64,000 nucleotides of DNA from Thalassia testudinum. Taxonomy: Eukaryota > Streptophyta > Magnoliopsida > Alismatales > Hydrocharitaceae. This document shows positions 47,501-58,100 of the stretch, piece by piece; position 1 is the first letter of the stretch; the number at the start of each line of letters is the position of its first letter. Under the pieces are notes generated by a model. That model did not search any database. It saw only the letters and a list, made by a program, of their open reading frames with translations, and was not told the DNA's origin. The stretch lies in the NCBI GenBank assembly GCA_037157565.1, contig JAZHRO010000055.1, positions 42,253,001 through 42,317,000 of the forward strand. The letters run 5' to 3'. The position numbers and the translations under genes are program-made.

Positions 47501-48860
47501 CATTTGGTGGGGTGCCACTAGGTCCTTGCCCTGAAATATAATCCAAGTGTATTTATTTCACGGCATAAGGCTCGTCTTGTTGCAAACGGGTTCACCCAAA
47601 CCTATGGAGTGGACTTCTTTGACATGTTTTCTCCTGTGGCACGACTTCCTACTGTGCGGATTTTGCTTTCTATAACTACTCATTATGATTGGCCATTATT
47701 TCAATTGATGTGAAAAATACTCTTATATGATGATCTTGAAGAAGTTTGTATGCAACAGCCTCCTCTTTTGAGACTCATGGGGAGTGTGTATGTAGATTTA
47801 GGAAGGCTATCTATGGCCTTAAGCAGAGTCCTTGTGTAGAGTTCCAAAAGTTATCAGAAGTGGTGCAACACATTAGCTTTCAGAGTTCTTCGACAGATCA
47901 TTCCTTATTTGTGCAGAAGAGTGACAGAGGAGTTGTACTTCTGGTATATGTGAATGATCTTATTATTACTGGGGATGATGAGGCAGGAGTAAAGTGTAAA
48001 AGACTCTGGCAGAAAATTTTGTGATGAAAGATTTGGTACACCTAAGAAATATCTTAGGTATTGAAGAAGCACGAGGAAAGAAAGGTATTGTTATTTCTCA
48101 GCACAAATATGCTTTTAATGTCCCTCAGGAGACAAGAATGTTGAGTGCCAAATCTGCCAATATTCCTATGGATCCTAAAGGACACCTATATGATGCTGAT
48201 TCCTCTCTAATTGACAACAGATCTTATCGACGGCTGGTAGGCACGCTTCTTTATCTTACTATTACCAGCCTAGATATTTCCCTAGTTATGGGAAAATTGA
48301 GTCATTTCATGGATAGACCTACAAAGCAACATGGAGAAGCAGTTATGCAGATGCTTAGATACCTATAGAGAAAACCTAGTCGTGGCCTACTATTTTCCAA
48401 AGGTACTTCCATGCATGTTATTGGTTACTCTGATGCTGATTATGCAAGATGCAAGGGTGACGGGAAGTCTACCACTGGATTTTGCAACTATGTAACTGGT
48501 AATCTTGTTACTTTGTGTAGCAAGAAGCAGAGCGTTGTCTCTCTCTAGTGTTAAGTTTGAATATCATGTTATGGCACAAACACCTGCAGAGATGGTCTGG
48601 GTGAGGTCTGTTCTACAAGATGTACATGTCCAAATAGAAGCACATATGGAGACGAGGTGTGACAATCGAGCAGCCACCTATATTGCCAATAATCCAATGT
48701 TCCATAAGCATACAAAACGTATTCAAGTGGATTGCCACTACACATAAGATCTGATCAAGAGGGGTTCTACACATCTCCAGTTGCTTCTGAAGACCAGATG
48801 GCAGATTTTTACCAAACCCTTATCCTGTCCCACTTTTGATGTGTTGTGACAAGCTGAGCA
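47501..48860 (+). pseudogene. E2 reverse transcriptase and RNase H
   Basis: Blocks in order: HKARLVANGFTQTYG, FSPVARLPTVRILL (47560-47670), AIYGLKQSP (47810), HSLFVQKSDRG, then VLLVYVNDLIITGDD (47935-47975), where Asn replaces the first Asp of the YVDD active site. Connection and RNase H: FMDRPTKQHGEAVMQMLRY (48305), GYSDADYARCKGDGKSTTGF (48424), VKFEYHVMAQ, CDNRAATYIANNPMFHKHTKRI (48660-48725). Stops at 47518 and 48366 plus frameshifts. Confidence 0.88.
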
Positions 48861-48878
48861 TGATTAACTATGCTCCAG

Positions 48879-48890
48879 CTTAAGGGAGAG
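48879..48890 (+). promoter_or_regulatory. E2 polypurine tract
   Basis: CTTAAGGGAGAG immediately precedes the 3' LTR at 48891. Confidence 0.8.
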
Positions 48891-49018
48891 TGTTGTAGGA
48901 CTCATCATTTGTTATTTTTATTTTGTCTGGTCTTGTACTGCTATTTACCCACACCTATTCTTATCTAAAGAAGTGTAGAGCTCTTTCAGTTGAATATGGC
49001 TAATCATTATTTCCCACT
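48891..49018 (+). repeat. E2 3' LTR
   Basis: 128 bp, TGTTGTAGGACTC...TTTCCCACT, followed by TAATT. Partner of 24850-24976. Confidence 0.88.
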
Positions 49019-49023
49019 TAATT

Positions 49024-50640
49024 GTTTGAGGGTATAGACTGGACATAGGCATGCACACATGCTTGGAAATGGGATGTATTGTGTACGATCAGGTGCCTTT
49101 TCTCAAAGGAATAGGTAGGTCAAGGTCATCATCTATAAGGTCATCAATAGCCTCCTTTGCTATAGTAGATTTGGGTTGTGGAGGCTCTTCCTTATTGTAC
49201 CTAGAAGGCTAGAACACCATAGCTCAATGGAATACCAATACTATCATGTGTAACAATTACCTCAACTACAAATGATGGCATTGGCTCTAAAGGAGGAGGG
49301 TCTTTTAAGCATATCACAGCGAATGTAGGTCAATCTAAACCTATCAAGTCCACCATCAAGAATGCATGAGGGGGAAACAAGCCGACATAGGAAGCATAGA
49401 ATCATTGTTAGCAATAGAAGCAACTATCCAGGAGCTAGCAAAATAGTAGTATGGAACAAACTCAAAGAAAGAGATATCAGCACTGACATAGTAATGTCTA
49501 CCAATAGGGTCATAGTACCAATACCCTTTTTGAATCCTAGAATATCCCACAAATATGCACTTGATAATCTAGGGAGAAAGCTTGTCCCTGATTGGTACAG
49601 AATGGTGAACAAACAAGATGCATCCAAATACACTAAAGAGTTCCTTCTCAGGAAATAGAAGAGTAAGAACCTCTTCGTCAAGGACAGTGAAAGCTTTTGG
49701 TTAATCAAATAACACGCGAGAAGCACTACAACACCCCAATAAGATATCGTATACTGGATGAGGAGAGTTCTAGCAACATCCAAAATATGACGGTGTTTTC
49801 TCTTGGCAATCCCATTTTGTTGTAGAGTATATGGGTAACTTGTTTAATGAATGATCCCATACCCCTGAAACATAGAACAAAGAGCATGGGTACAAAACTC
49901 CAAAGCATTATCAATTCTAACCTTCACATTTGCCCTAAACTATTTTTTTAATTCTATAAGAAAATTCTTGATTACATCACCAACTTCCGACTTTGACTTC
50001 AATAAGAAAACCCATGACAAAAGGAAAAATCGACAACTACTAAATAAAACATGTGCCTTATATGATTAGAAGCACAATTAAGACCCCAAACATCAACATG
50101 GGTGGTGTTTTCCCAGTTGACACACCTCGTATTGAAATGTGGAAGTAGGAGGAATCTGTGGAATCACACATCAGAGTTTGGGCAAAAGTAGGTGACTGAA
50201 TCTCAAATGCCACAGGTACCTGATGATCCACCGGAGGGAATAGTGACATGTCCAATGTATGGCGACCGCAACAATTGATAGACACCCTCCTCCTTACGGC
50301 CACAACCAATCACCTATCCCATCAGTATATCTCAAAACATGGCAGACTGACTCTACAGCTCAATTCTTTTATAATTCGACTAACTAAAAGCAAGTTCAAA
50401 GGAAAATTTTGAGCAAGTAAAACATTCTGCAACCATAAATGAGCGGCTATTTGAACATCCCCTTGACCCATGACAGGGGAATGCCTCCCATCTGCCACTA
50501 AAAAAATGAAAATTGTTGAACATTCCCACATATATATCTAGACTCTAGAGGCTCCTGAATGAATGAGCTATTCAGTGTCCTCTAGCATGGCAAGCAAGAC
50601 AAATACCTGAGGGGGAAGCGAAGGCAGCAATATCTGCATT
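49024..50640 (-). pseudogene. E1 integrase and pre-integrase region
   Basis: Minus strand. 50322-50531 has VLLAQNFPLNLLLVSRIIKEL (pre-integrase). 50100-50280 has LGHLS-like and CQLGKHH remnants. The integrase core includes VRIDNALEFC (~49915) and NGIAKRKHRHILDVARTLL (49750-49820), with the catalytic Glu lost. The C-terminal part is GFKKGIGTMTLLVDI/MGYSRIQKGYWYYDPIGRHYYVS (49460-49550). It is the 5' continuation of the RT remnant at 23380-24845. Plus-strand ORFs here are antisense shadows. Confidence 0.82.
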
Positions 50641-51600
50641 CCCTAAAGATATCCCATGATAATCAAGTCTCTGGATCAAGTCATCACATTTGGCACTAGT
50701 AATGGAAACAGACCTTGGCCCTGTATCTGAAGTTGTAATTGCCTGATAAGCACTAACTGATTTCCCATGCTTAGCCCAGCATGCATCCTTGGTGTAGCCA
50801 AGCTTCCCACAAAATGAGGATTGGAGACTAGCATGTCCCTGCCCCCCTCAGCCTCGTCCACAACCACAAGTATCTAGTCCTCACCTCTACCTCTTCCTTG
50901 AGAAGTAGCCATGGCAAAGGTATGTTCTATATGAGCAAGGCGTGACAATGAAATTCCCAACCAACTTAACCGGTTGTAAGCTTCTTCAATGGATGGTATC
51001 TCTAATAGTGTCAACATCTAAGAGTCTCACCTTGTATGCAAGATCCAATCTAGCAAGGAAATGCAATACCATAGTCTATGCCTTGTAGGTTTTTTGAGAC
51101 TCACAGGAGCACACAAGTGTGTAGGCATTCAGCCTTTCAAATGTAGACTTAAGCACTGGATAATATTGTGCAAGTGGTTAGCCATCTTGTCTCACATGTG
51201 CAATTTCAAGATGGAGCTGTAGAATCCGAGCAACATTCTTGTTTCGATAGTATGTTTACCATAGAATTTCCTAAATTTCCTTCATCGTTATGTAATAAAT
51301 GGCCATTCATTGGATGGTGGTATTCATGATTTATGCCCTAACCATGACATTATTTTTCTTCCAAGACATTTCCCAACTTTCTAAGTGTACTCTGACTCAA
51401 TATGTGTTCTTTATCATGACCTCCAACTACATGGGGGATCAATTGTGACCAAAGCACATAGTTAATCCCGTCAAACTTTGCTATCAGGGCAAAGAATGAG
51501 CTCTTGAGCTCCCCTTGAGTTCCATCTCCTTGCACTGGTGAGTCAACAATTTCTGAAGCCATCCTCCACAATCAAGTCAAAACCCCACATCACAAGAAGA
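50641..51600 (-). pseudogene. gag: E1 gag remnant
   Basis: A start at about 51562 (MASEIVDSPVQGDGTQ) gives FFALIAKFDGINYVLWSQLI, the copia gag N-terminus. GHDKEHILSQ follows, then stops. The C-terminal Arg/Gly part and a damaged zinc knuckle lie at 50780-50900. Downstream pieces are out of frame. Confidence 0.78.
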
Positions 51601-52278
51601 CTTCCACTGCTAGGTTATCACATTAACACCACCATCAGCACGGGCAAACATACCACCACTCACTACAGGAAGCAAGTAATCTCACATATCTAAACTGAAA
51701 ATAGGCTCCAATAGGTTCAAAAATACCCACAACAGGTCTCTAGTGAGCACAAGTAGACCTAGGATCGCTTCCGGTGGTGAGTTTAGCCAGCCAGTAGTGG
51801 AGCTTGATCTCCAATGAGCACCACCAAGGGTGGGCGATGTGTACCCACCAATACAACAGCAGATGGCTCCCCCAACCCTGATGAGAAGAAGTTGAAGCCT
51901 GGGCAACACCCTGACCCTGATGGGTGGTGTTACTGCTAGTTAGAACCAACCCTTATAGGTGATCCAACCGACGACGACACCAGTCACTGTTGCCCAATCC
52001 TGACGGGGGTCACAACACTGGTGGCAGCACGGTGGAGTCTAGCGGTGGGACTGGTGTTATCTGATGGAGTTTGGTAGAGAGAAACAGCAGTGGGGTTCCT
52101 CTTTTGGGCTTTATGCCCTAGGGCAGGAACCCTAGAATCATTTGAGACGGGTTCCCTTCTCTTCTATAGAGTTGTACAAAACCCAATGCGAAGAGAAAGC
52201 AACCCTAAGTTATTATTTGATGGGGAAAGAAAAAGATGAGAAGCCAAGAAGGTATAAGACTTCGACTTAGGACTACCA
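51601..52278 (-). other. E1 leader between primer site and gag
   Basis: No coding. CC/GG-rich patches resemble the leader of E2 (25000-25500), in keeping with the relationship of the two elements. Confidence 0.5.
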
Positions 52279-52289
52279 CTCTAATACCA
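52279..52289 (-). promoter_or_regulatory. E1 primer binding site
   Basis: Minus strand TGGTATTAGAG directly after the 5' LTR. Confidence 0.85.
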
Positions 52290-52438
52290 TGTTGAGAGAA
52301 TGAAGTGATCTAATTTCTATAGAAACCCTAGTGCTCTATTTATAGAGGCCAGGCAAAAATTGCATACAAGTCCATATAAAAAAAAGAAGAATAAAAATGA
52401 AAGAAAATATACTGAAAATTGAAGCAAACTTCTCTACA
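52290..52438 (-). repeat. E1 5' LTR
   Basis: 149 bp, partner of 23234-23379; TATA-like CTATAAATAG (minus) near 52337-52346. Confidence 0.82.
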
Positions 52439-54104
52439 AATACTGGGAGAAAAATAAAGCAAAAGAGCAACAGCACAGTTAGAAGACAACCTTGAGAATT
52501 AGAAAGCAGACACAAAATTCTGTCCTCGATCTTGAAATTCAAACAATTAGGAAAAAATATTAATCTTCAAGAATATATTTGCCATGAGGGCACATATAAG
52601 AAGGAAAAGGAAGAACTCGAACAATATGGTGCATAATAAATATGGCAACATCAACAAAGAGATAGCACAAGAGCCTACCTCAATCTAAAGAAATGAAATG
52701 GAACAAAATTCAAGGAAAAATGCTAGAATCTTTGCTCCAATATTGCGTAGATAATAAAATAAAAGGCATCACGTGCAATCTAAATCAAGAGAGCCATGAT
52801 TACATGGTTCGCGGCCGCAAAGAGATTCACCCTATATCATTGGAGAAGCAGCCTAATAGCAAGATCTTCTATTTATTCTAATTCGTAGTCAGTAAGACAG
52901 GGCCATAAATACACGCCAGACTAACATTCAATTCTCTCAACTAGTGATGTGGGACCAAAGATGTAAAAAAGTGATAGGATCAATACTAACCCATCTAAAT
53001 AATACATGATTCTCAACATAAATGAACCTGTCATAGGAATCCAAAATAATGAAGCAAGTAACATGTTATTCCAACACTTGGGTCTTTTCTATTAAGGGGT
53101 TCTTTTCTCTGAATATGTGGACAGGAGAATGCATGGAGACTCACATGGAGAAATAATCAACACAAATAGACTCCCACTGGCTCCTGTTCCATACACCTCC
53201 CATAGATAAACCCATACTTTTTAAGGTAATGATTTTTTTAAGGTAAATGGCAAGGACAAGTTAGCTTTAACATAAACAATCTCAACGACAAGAAAAATGA
53301 AATTGAATAACTGATGCTATCCTTTAATAATCATCGAAGGCTAAATAATTAGATTTGCTTACATCATAAACTTAGTGATTGAAAAAGTGACGAGCTAATT
53401 GTCAGACCTACTTTGCCAAAGAATGGCAGGCTGCTTACTCAGCATCAATGTTCAAAATGTTGACGCCATTGACAACTTAGAAGTCAGGACAAAAAAGATG
53501 AAAAAAACAATGGAAAGAGCTCTAATTGTTGTAATTTCAACTTTCGAGATTCACCAGGAAATTTGATTTTTTTTTCTCTCAAAGCTGTTACTTATTTCAA
53601 ATGAAAAAAGAAAACAAAAATCATAGTCAAACCTTGACATTAATGCAATTCTTGAGCATTTAGGCCTGCAAAAAATGTTAAGCTGTGGAATACTTTAAGC
53701 TGCGGGTTTGTCTAAGCCATGGATTTCTTTCATATCTTATGATGCCCATCTTGATGACAAATGCCTTCTCAAGAACATCTTCAGGAAATTAAATCCAGGC
53801 CTTGGAAAGGCTTTCCAAGTAAATGGGAACTGCATCATTGAAGATGCAGATGGCATGTTTCTATTTTAATAGGTGAGTGGAATACCATAGCATGATTGAT
53901 TTTATTTGGCATTTAAGTTCCATTTAGATAATGGACTCAAGGACCAATCATTAATTTAAAAAAAAAAATGGCAAAGAGCTAGAAGTTTGAAGAATATGTG
54001 TTTCTTCATGGGTGTCTCCAAGTGTCTAAACATCCATGTTGTTAGTATTTTATGATATCTAGAGGAATAAAACTGCAAGTTTTATTCTGCTTTCGTGGAC
54101 ATAC
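52439..54104 (-). other. Intron sequence of the WD40 gene
   Basis: A/T-rich DNA flanking the E1 insertion. One plus-strand stretch, 53718-53868, is open for about 50 codons (PWISFISYDAHLDDKC..., ending GMFLF before TAATAG). It has amino-acid-like composition but no family I recognise and no start codon at its head. It could be a remnant of a mobile element or chance. Confidence 0.5.
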
Positions 54105-54232
54105 TTCATTGTTCGAAGATCCCAAAATTGAACTAATGAGTCACATATCGCAGCAACAGAATCACGATCATGAGGATCCCAAGCACCACCAGACATACTT
54201 TGGAGCATGCCAACAGATTCCTGAGATTGCAC
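54105..54232 (-). CDS. Exon of a WD40-repeat protein gene (EIPR1/TSSC1-like)
   Basis: A 128-bp exon on minus between a CTTACAG acceptor (about 54239-54233) and a GTATGT donor (from 54104). It gives 42 codons plus AA: VQSQESVGMLQSMSGGAWDP, HDRDSVAAICDSLVQFWDLR and TMK. The GGAWDPHD loop and the FWDLR terminus of a WD40 blade are the reasons for the call. The order GGAWDPHD then FWDLRTMK, followed by the KTRSIERSHVRDVDY of the 22710-22779 exon, is what I recall for plant homologues of EIPR1 (TSSC1), a cytosolic beta-propeller linked in animals to EARP-dependent endosomal recycling. Other WD40 genes are not excluded. Flanking exons are outside the window or not recognised. Confidence 0.8.
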
Positions 54233-54984
54233 CTGTAAGCATGGCATACTGTAGAAACATTAGCCATAGTTTGGACCACACCAAATTAAACATGTACATA
54301 TCATCTTTAAGCAAGCAACACTCCAACCATTGTTATAGATGATAAAGTAACTCAAAAGTCTTTTTCCAAAATTTAAAAAAAAAAACTCACAAGCACAATA
54401 TCCAAGACAGATAAATTCTGGACTTCGTGCATTAGACCTTAAGATTTTGACAAAAGAAACCCAGTAGTCGACACCTGTTTCAGTAATGACAGTTTACTAA
54501 GACAAAAAAAGAATGTCTCCCATCTTCCATATAGATCTCACACTATATAAAATATTTTCTACGTAAATCCTCCAAAATGTCTGGCATAGGTTAACATTAT
54601 CTCAAGGTAAACAATCATACAATCTTCAACAGTAGGGATCAAAGGTATGCTCCCCAACAGTCACCAAACTGAGCCCTGACCCTACATTGACTCATCACCA
54701 ATGCATGTGGGCTCTATCTTAATATCTTTCCCTCTATGTCATTGGGAGAGCATTGTCTTTACAATTAACATTGTCTAACCAGATCCAACCTCTCCTAAAT
54801 GACACAGCACCACTCTACACAGCATAATATCACTATGGCCAGAGGCTTTTTATACAGGAGATATTGTGACTAGCCTTTGCAATCTATCTTAAGTAAAACA
54901 TTGGTTATCAACTCAACAAGGCCCTCGTAAACAATCAACCCTTTTACCAAGATTCAGAAACAACTGCCAGCCCCAATCTACCAA
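54233..54984 (-). other. Upstream intron of the WD40 gene
   Basis: A/T-rich and non-coding on both strands up to the 3' end of LINE A. The preceding exon is not found. Confidence 0.5.
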
Positions 54985-55430
54985 AAAATTATTTATCCTT
55001 TCTTTTATTACAAATGCTAAAGGATGGTCACTCAGGATAGTAACCATCCAAAAATGTTTATCAATCCGATCCTTCAATATCTCATTACAACAAATGCCCT
55101 CGCAACCTCATCAAACCCAAAGCATCAAAGACCACCCAATCTACAGTACACCTGTCCCCTCTAAAAAGCACACAATTTCTTTGCAGCCATAATGCCCAAA
55201 GAATTGCAAAAGGCTTCACCCACTCCCTTCTAGATTGGAAGCACCACGGTCCCAGATCCAGTCTTCTTGCAGCCAACGACTGCCAAAAAGCATGCCCCAT
55301 AGAATGATCCGCCCAATGCAACAAAACATTCTCCAAAACAGCCTTAAAAAAGAGCATATGAGAAAAAGATGTGGGCTGTCCTCCTCCTGGTGTCCACACA
55401 ATAGGCAGACCATATCTTCTATGTTGAAAA
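54985..55430 (-). mobile_element. LINE A: 3' end with zf-RVT tail
   Basis: Minus-strand zf-RVT (MVCLLCGHQEEDSPHLFLIC at 55354-55413) and the C-terminal WALWLQRNCVLFRGDR block (55150-55200). The 3' UTR carries a strong stem-loop at 55022-55049, followed leftwards by a T-rich run. It is cut at 55430 by LINE B. Confidence 0.78.
55022..55049 (-). other. LINE A 3'-terminal stem-loop
   Basis: Plus-strand arms GGATGGTCACT and AGTAACCATCC: 7 + 3 pairs around one C/A mismatch, loop CAGGAT. Confidence 0.65.
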
Positions 55431-58100
55431 AGCTTTTTTCTTTTTTAAGGAAAAAGGAAGATTACTGGATATCGGTAATTATCCAGTAAATTGTATTAAA
55501 ATTGAAACGGACTTACAGATTGTTGAGCCAAAAATCAGATAAAGAATACACCTCTTTTACAACATTCTCTACCCAACATCTCTCATCCTTGAAAACCATG
55601 TCATTCCTCTTATTCCAAATGCACCAAATAATAGCAAAAGCTCTTATCCATCCCATCATGTCTACATCATGCCGGTCTCTAAAGGAATTCCAAAAGCTAG
55701 TCACATCAGAAGACTCCAATGTTGAAAGTCCGAAAGGACACCATATCTGTCTGGAGAAATCACATTCAAAAAAGAGATGTTGTATGTCTTCTTCAGACTG
55801 CTGACAAAATGGGCAAGCTGTATCTCCATCCATTATCCACCTCTTCCTATAGACTTTTGTGGCAATACGCTCTCTTCTGAAAAGCCAAAGGAATATTTTT
55901 GAAAATGAATTTTCTTCTTTCTTTGTCATCGTCCCCCTCCTTAATAACCAAGCAAACACCTTTATCTTCAACAGCATCTTAGCTCTCCAGCAAAGTTTCA
56001 TGTCTCTTCCCAAGTGGGTATCAATGGGAAGTGGGCTCTCATGAAAGGGACAATACACCTCCTTAACCATGTGACTCCTAACCTCTAACTCCCATCTATA
56101 TGTCTTACCAGGCAGCACCGTCCAATATCTTCCTTAAGCCTCAAAAACTCTTGTAATCTCCAATCCAATAAATTTGAGAAAATTATCCGCATCAAAGTTC
56201 CTCCATTACCATCAAATGCAGGGCACCAAACATAGAGGCATGCATGTGACTCAAAGAGCAAATAGCCGAGTTGGAAGAGCTCCATTCCCTGTCTAGTTAT
56301 CCAGCAAAAAAACACACTCTGCTCCATCTCCCAACTTGGGCTCAAACAAGTGCAACACCGATGACTTTACATGCATCACCCTCTTCCAAAAAGGTGACGA
56401 ACCCATCCTCTTCTCCCAATCAACACACCTCCCATAACATCTATCAAGGACTTCCTTTAGCAGGTTTCTCTTTCCCCGGATAGCCTTGGTGGCCCACTTC
56501 AACAACAATGGCACATTCATAGTTCTTAGATTCGACACTCCAAGGCCCCCTTCCGATATTGGCAAACACACATCCTTCCATCCTACCAAGTGCATTCATC
56601 CTTGAGCATTTTCTCCCGCACCTTTCCAAAAGAACCTCTTCATTAGTTTCCCAATGATCTCTTTTATTTTTTTTGGCATTCAACTATAGATAGAAAGAAA
56701 ATAGGGATTGTCGTTAGAACCAATTGTAATAATACTAGGCGACCACCTCTAGTGAGCACTTTGGACCACAGGTTCTCCAGCATCCACCTAAATCTATCAA
56801 TGACTCGGCTCCAATCCTGTAGCCAAAGCTTCCTTGTCATCAATGGGAGACCCAAATACATGAGAGGTGATTGTTTTGTTAAGGCCTCAAGCACCAATAC
56901 ACACTGTTCTGCCATCTAATCACGCAACCCAAAATGGACAAAAGAAGACTTCTCCACATTGATCGATAGGCCAAAGAAACTACAAAGAGCTCCAAAAGCC
57001 CTACCACTGCAGGCCAAGCTTCTTCATTACCCTCAAAGAAAAAAAATTGCATCAACCACATAGTGAAGTATTTGGAATAATGCGTTCTGCTCCTTGCAGC
57101 GAGAAACCTTTATACAAACCTTCCTTCCACGCTGGAAATGCACACCATGCTAACACATCCATAGCCAACAAAACAACCAATGGGTGAGAGGACATCCCTC
57201 TCGAGCTCCTCTTTGGGGCCAAATTTAAGCCCCATCAAGCTTGCCATTCAGCAAAACTGAGAAAGAAGATATGGTTATACATCTCTTCATGCATGCAAAC
57301 ATGTCTCCAGAAAGTCCCTTTTTTGCAAGGAAGCCCATGAAAATTGCCATCTAAGAGATTTCTAGGCTTTCAAAAAATCCACCTTCCATAGGAAGTCCTT
57401 CACGCCCATCCTGCACAAATATGAGACCACATCCAAGGCCATGGCAAGCTCTACCCAACTGGTGGCTCACCTAGATAAAGGCCAATTGTACCTAACCAAC
57501 CAAATCATCCAACACTACCTACAGCCTATTTGAAATGATGAGATACACTACATTTGATAGGGAGATTGGCTTGTAGTCTTTAACACACTAGGTAGAATTC
57601 TTTCTCAGCAAGCGAAACAACAAAGATCTATTACCGCTCAAAGCCAATGTTACCAACATAAATTCCTCAATGGTCCCCATGGCATCTTTTCCCCAAGCCT
57701 CCAAGGACCCTTTGAAGAACAACACAAGAAATCCATTTGTACCTAGAGACCCCGCTGCATTCAATCCCTTCATTGCCTGCAAAAAATCCCTCTCTAAGAA
57801 CAGCTTTACTAGCTCCGTTTGTTTTTTTGTCAACTTGTCTACATCTCTACCAAGCCATCTCCACCTAGATGCAAGACCGCTCTTCACAAATGTGCGAAAA
57901 TGCATGGCCGGTGCCTCCTCCCTTGAGTGACTCTCTTTTAGACCTAAATCCCCTTAATAAATTTAGTCCGACACTTGTTCTTCGTTCCCATTTGAAAGAA
58001 TCACGTGGTGGAATCACCCTCCTTCACCCATGTTCGCCTAGATCTTTGTCTCCATTCAACCTCTTACTTGTAATCCTCCTTCGATACCATGGCCTGGTGC
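55431..58100 (-). mobile_element. LINE B: ORF2 RT to 3' end, inserted in LINE A
   Basis: A T-run at 55431-55443 (poly(A) on minus), then a stem-loop at 55459-55486. zf-RVT at 55513-56118 is open for 202 codons (LLKIKVFAWLLRRGTMTKK, CPFCQQSEEDIQHLFFEC, WCIWNKRNDMVFK). The post-RT linker is at 56293-56595 (WKDVCLPISEGGLGVSNL), the RT C-terminus at 56664-56915 (PLMYLGLPLMTRKL), and a damaged active site near 57020-57060. Earlier RT blocks run to 57905. The 5' limit is set by LINE C. Confidence 0.85.
55459..55486 (-). other. LINE B 3'-terminal stem-loop
   Basis: TTACTGGATA and TATCCAGTAA form ten perfect pairs with an 8-base loop, 15 bases from the poly(A) (T-run on plus). Confidence 0.75.

Larger units (their letters stand above)
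24850..49018 (+). mobile_element. E2: short-LTR copia retrotransposon inserted in E1, split by E3
   Basis: LTRs of 127 and 128 bp (24850-24976, 48891-49018) with flanks TAACT (24845-24849) and TAATT (49019-49023), a 4/5 target duplication. Primer binding site and polypurine tract are in place. Without E3 it is about 5.0 kb. E1 sequence on both sides belongs to adjacent parts of one pol gene. E2 is related to E1 (same primer site, similar RT) but in the opposite orientation. Confidence 0.9.
23234..52438 (-). mobile_element. E1: short-LTR copia retrotransposon, split by the E2 stack
   Basis: The outermost element of the stack. LTRs are at 23234-23379 (3') and 52290-52438 (5'). Flanks AAAAC (23229-23233) and AATAC (52439-52443) form a 4/5 target duplication. 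Without the E2 insertion it is about 5.0 kb, a normal copia length, and the very short LTRs fit the Ale/Retrofit group. Gag and the first part of pol lie at 49024-51600, the rest at 23380-24845, all on minus and full of stops. It lies in the WD40 intron in the same orientation as the gene. Confidence 0.88.
22780..54104 (-). other. Giant (31.3-kb) intron of the WD40 gene
   Basis: Bounded by a GTATGT donor (minus strand, from 54104) and a CTTTTAG acceptor ending at 22780. Splicing would keep the reading frame. Plain intron DNA is limited to 22780-23233 and 52439-54104. The rest is the nested retrotransposon stack 23234-52438. The intron is inferred from two exons that fit each other, with no transcript evidence. 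Confidence 0.65.

Noticed and set aside
49362..49658. 98-codon plus ORF
   Set aside because: Antisense to the E1 integrase end, which has clear copia motifs on minus.
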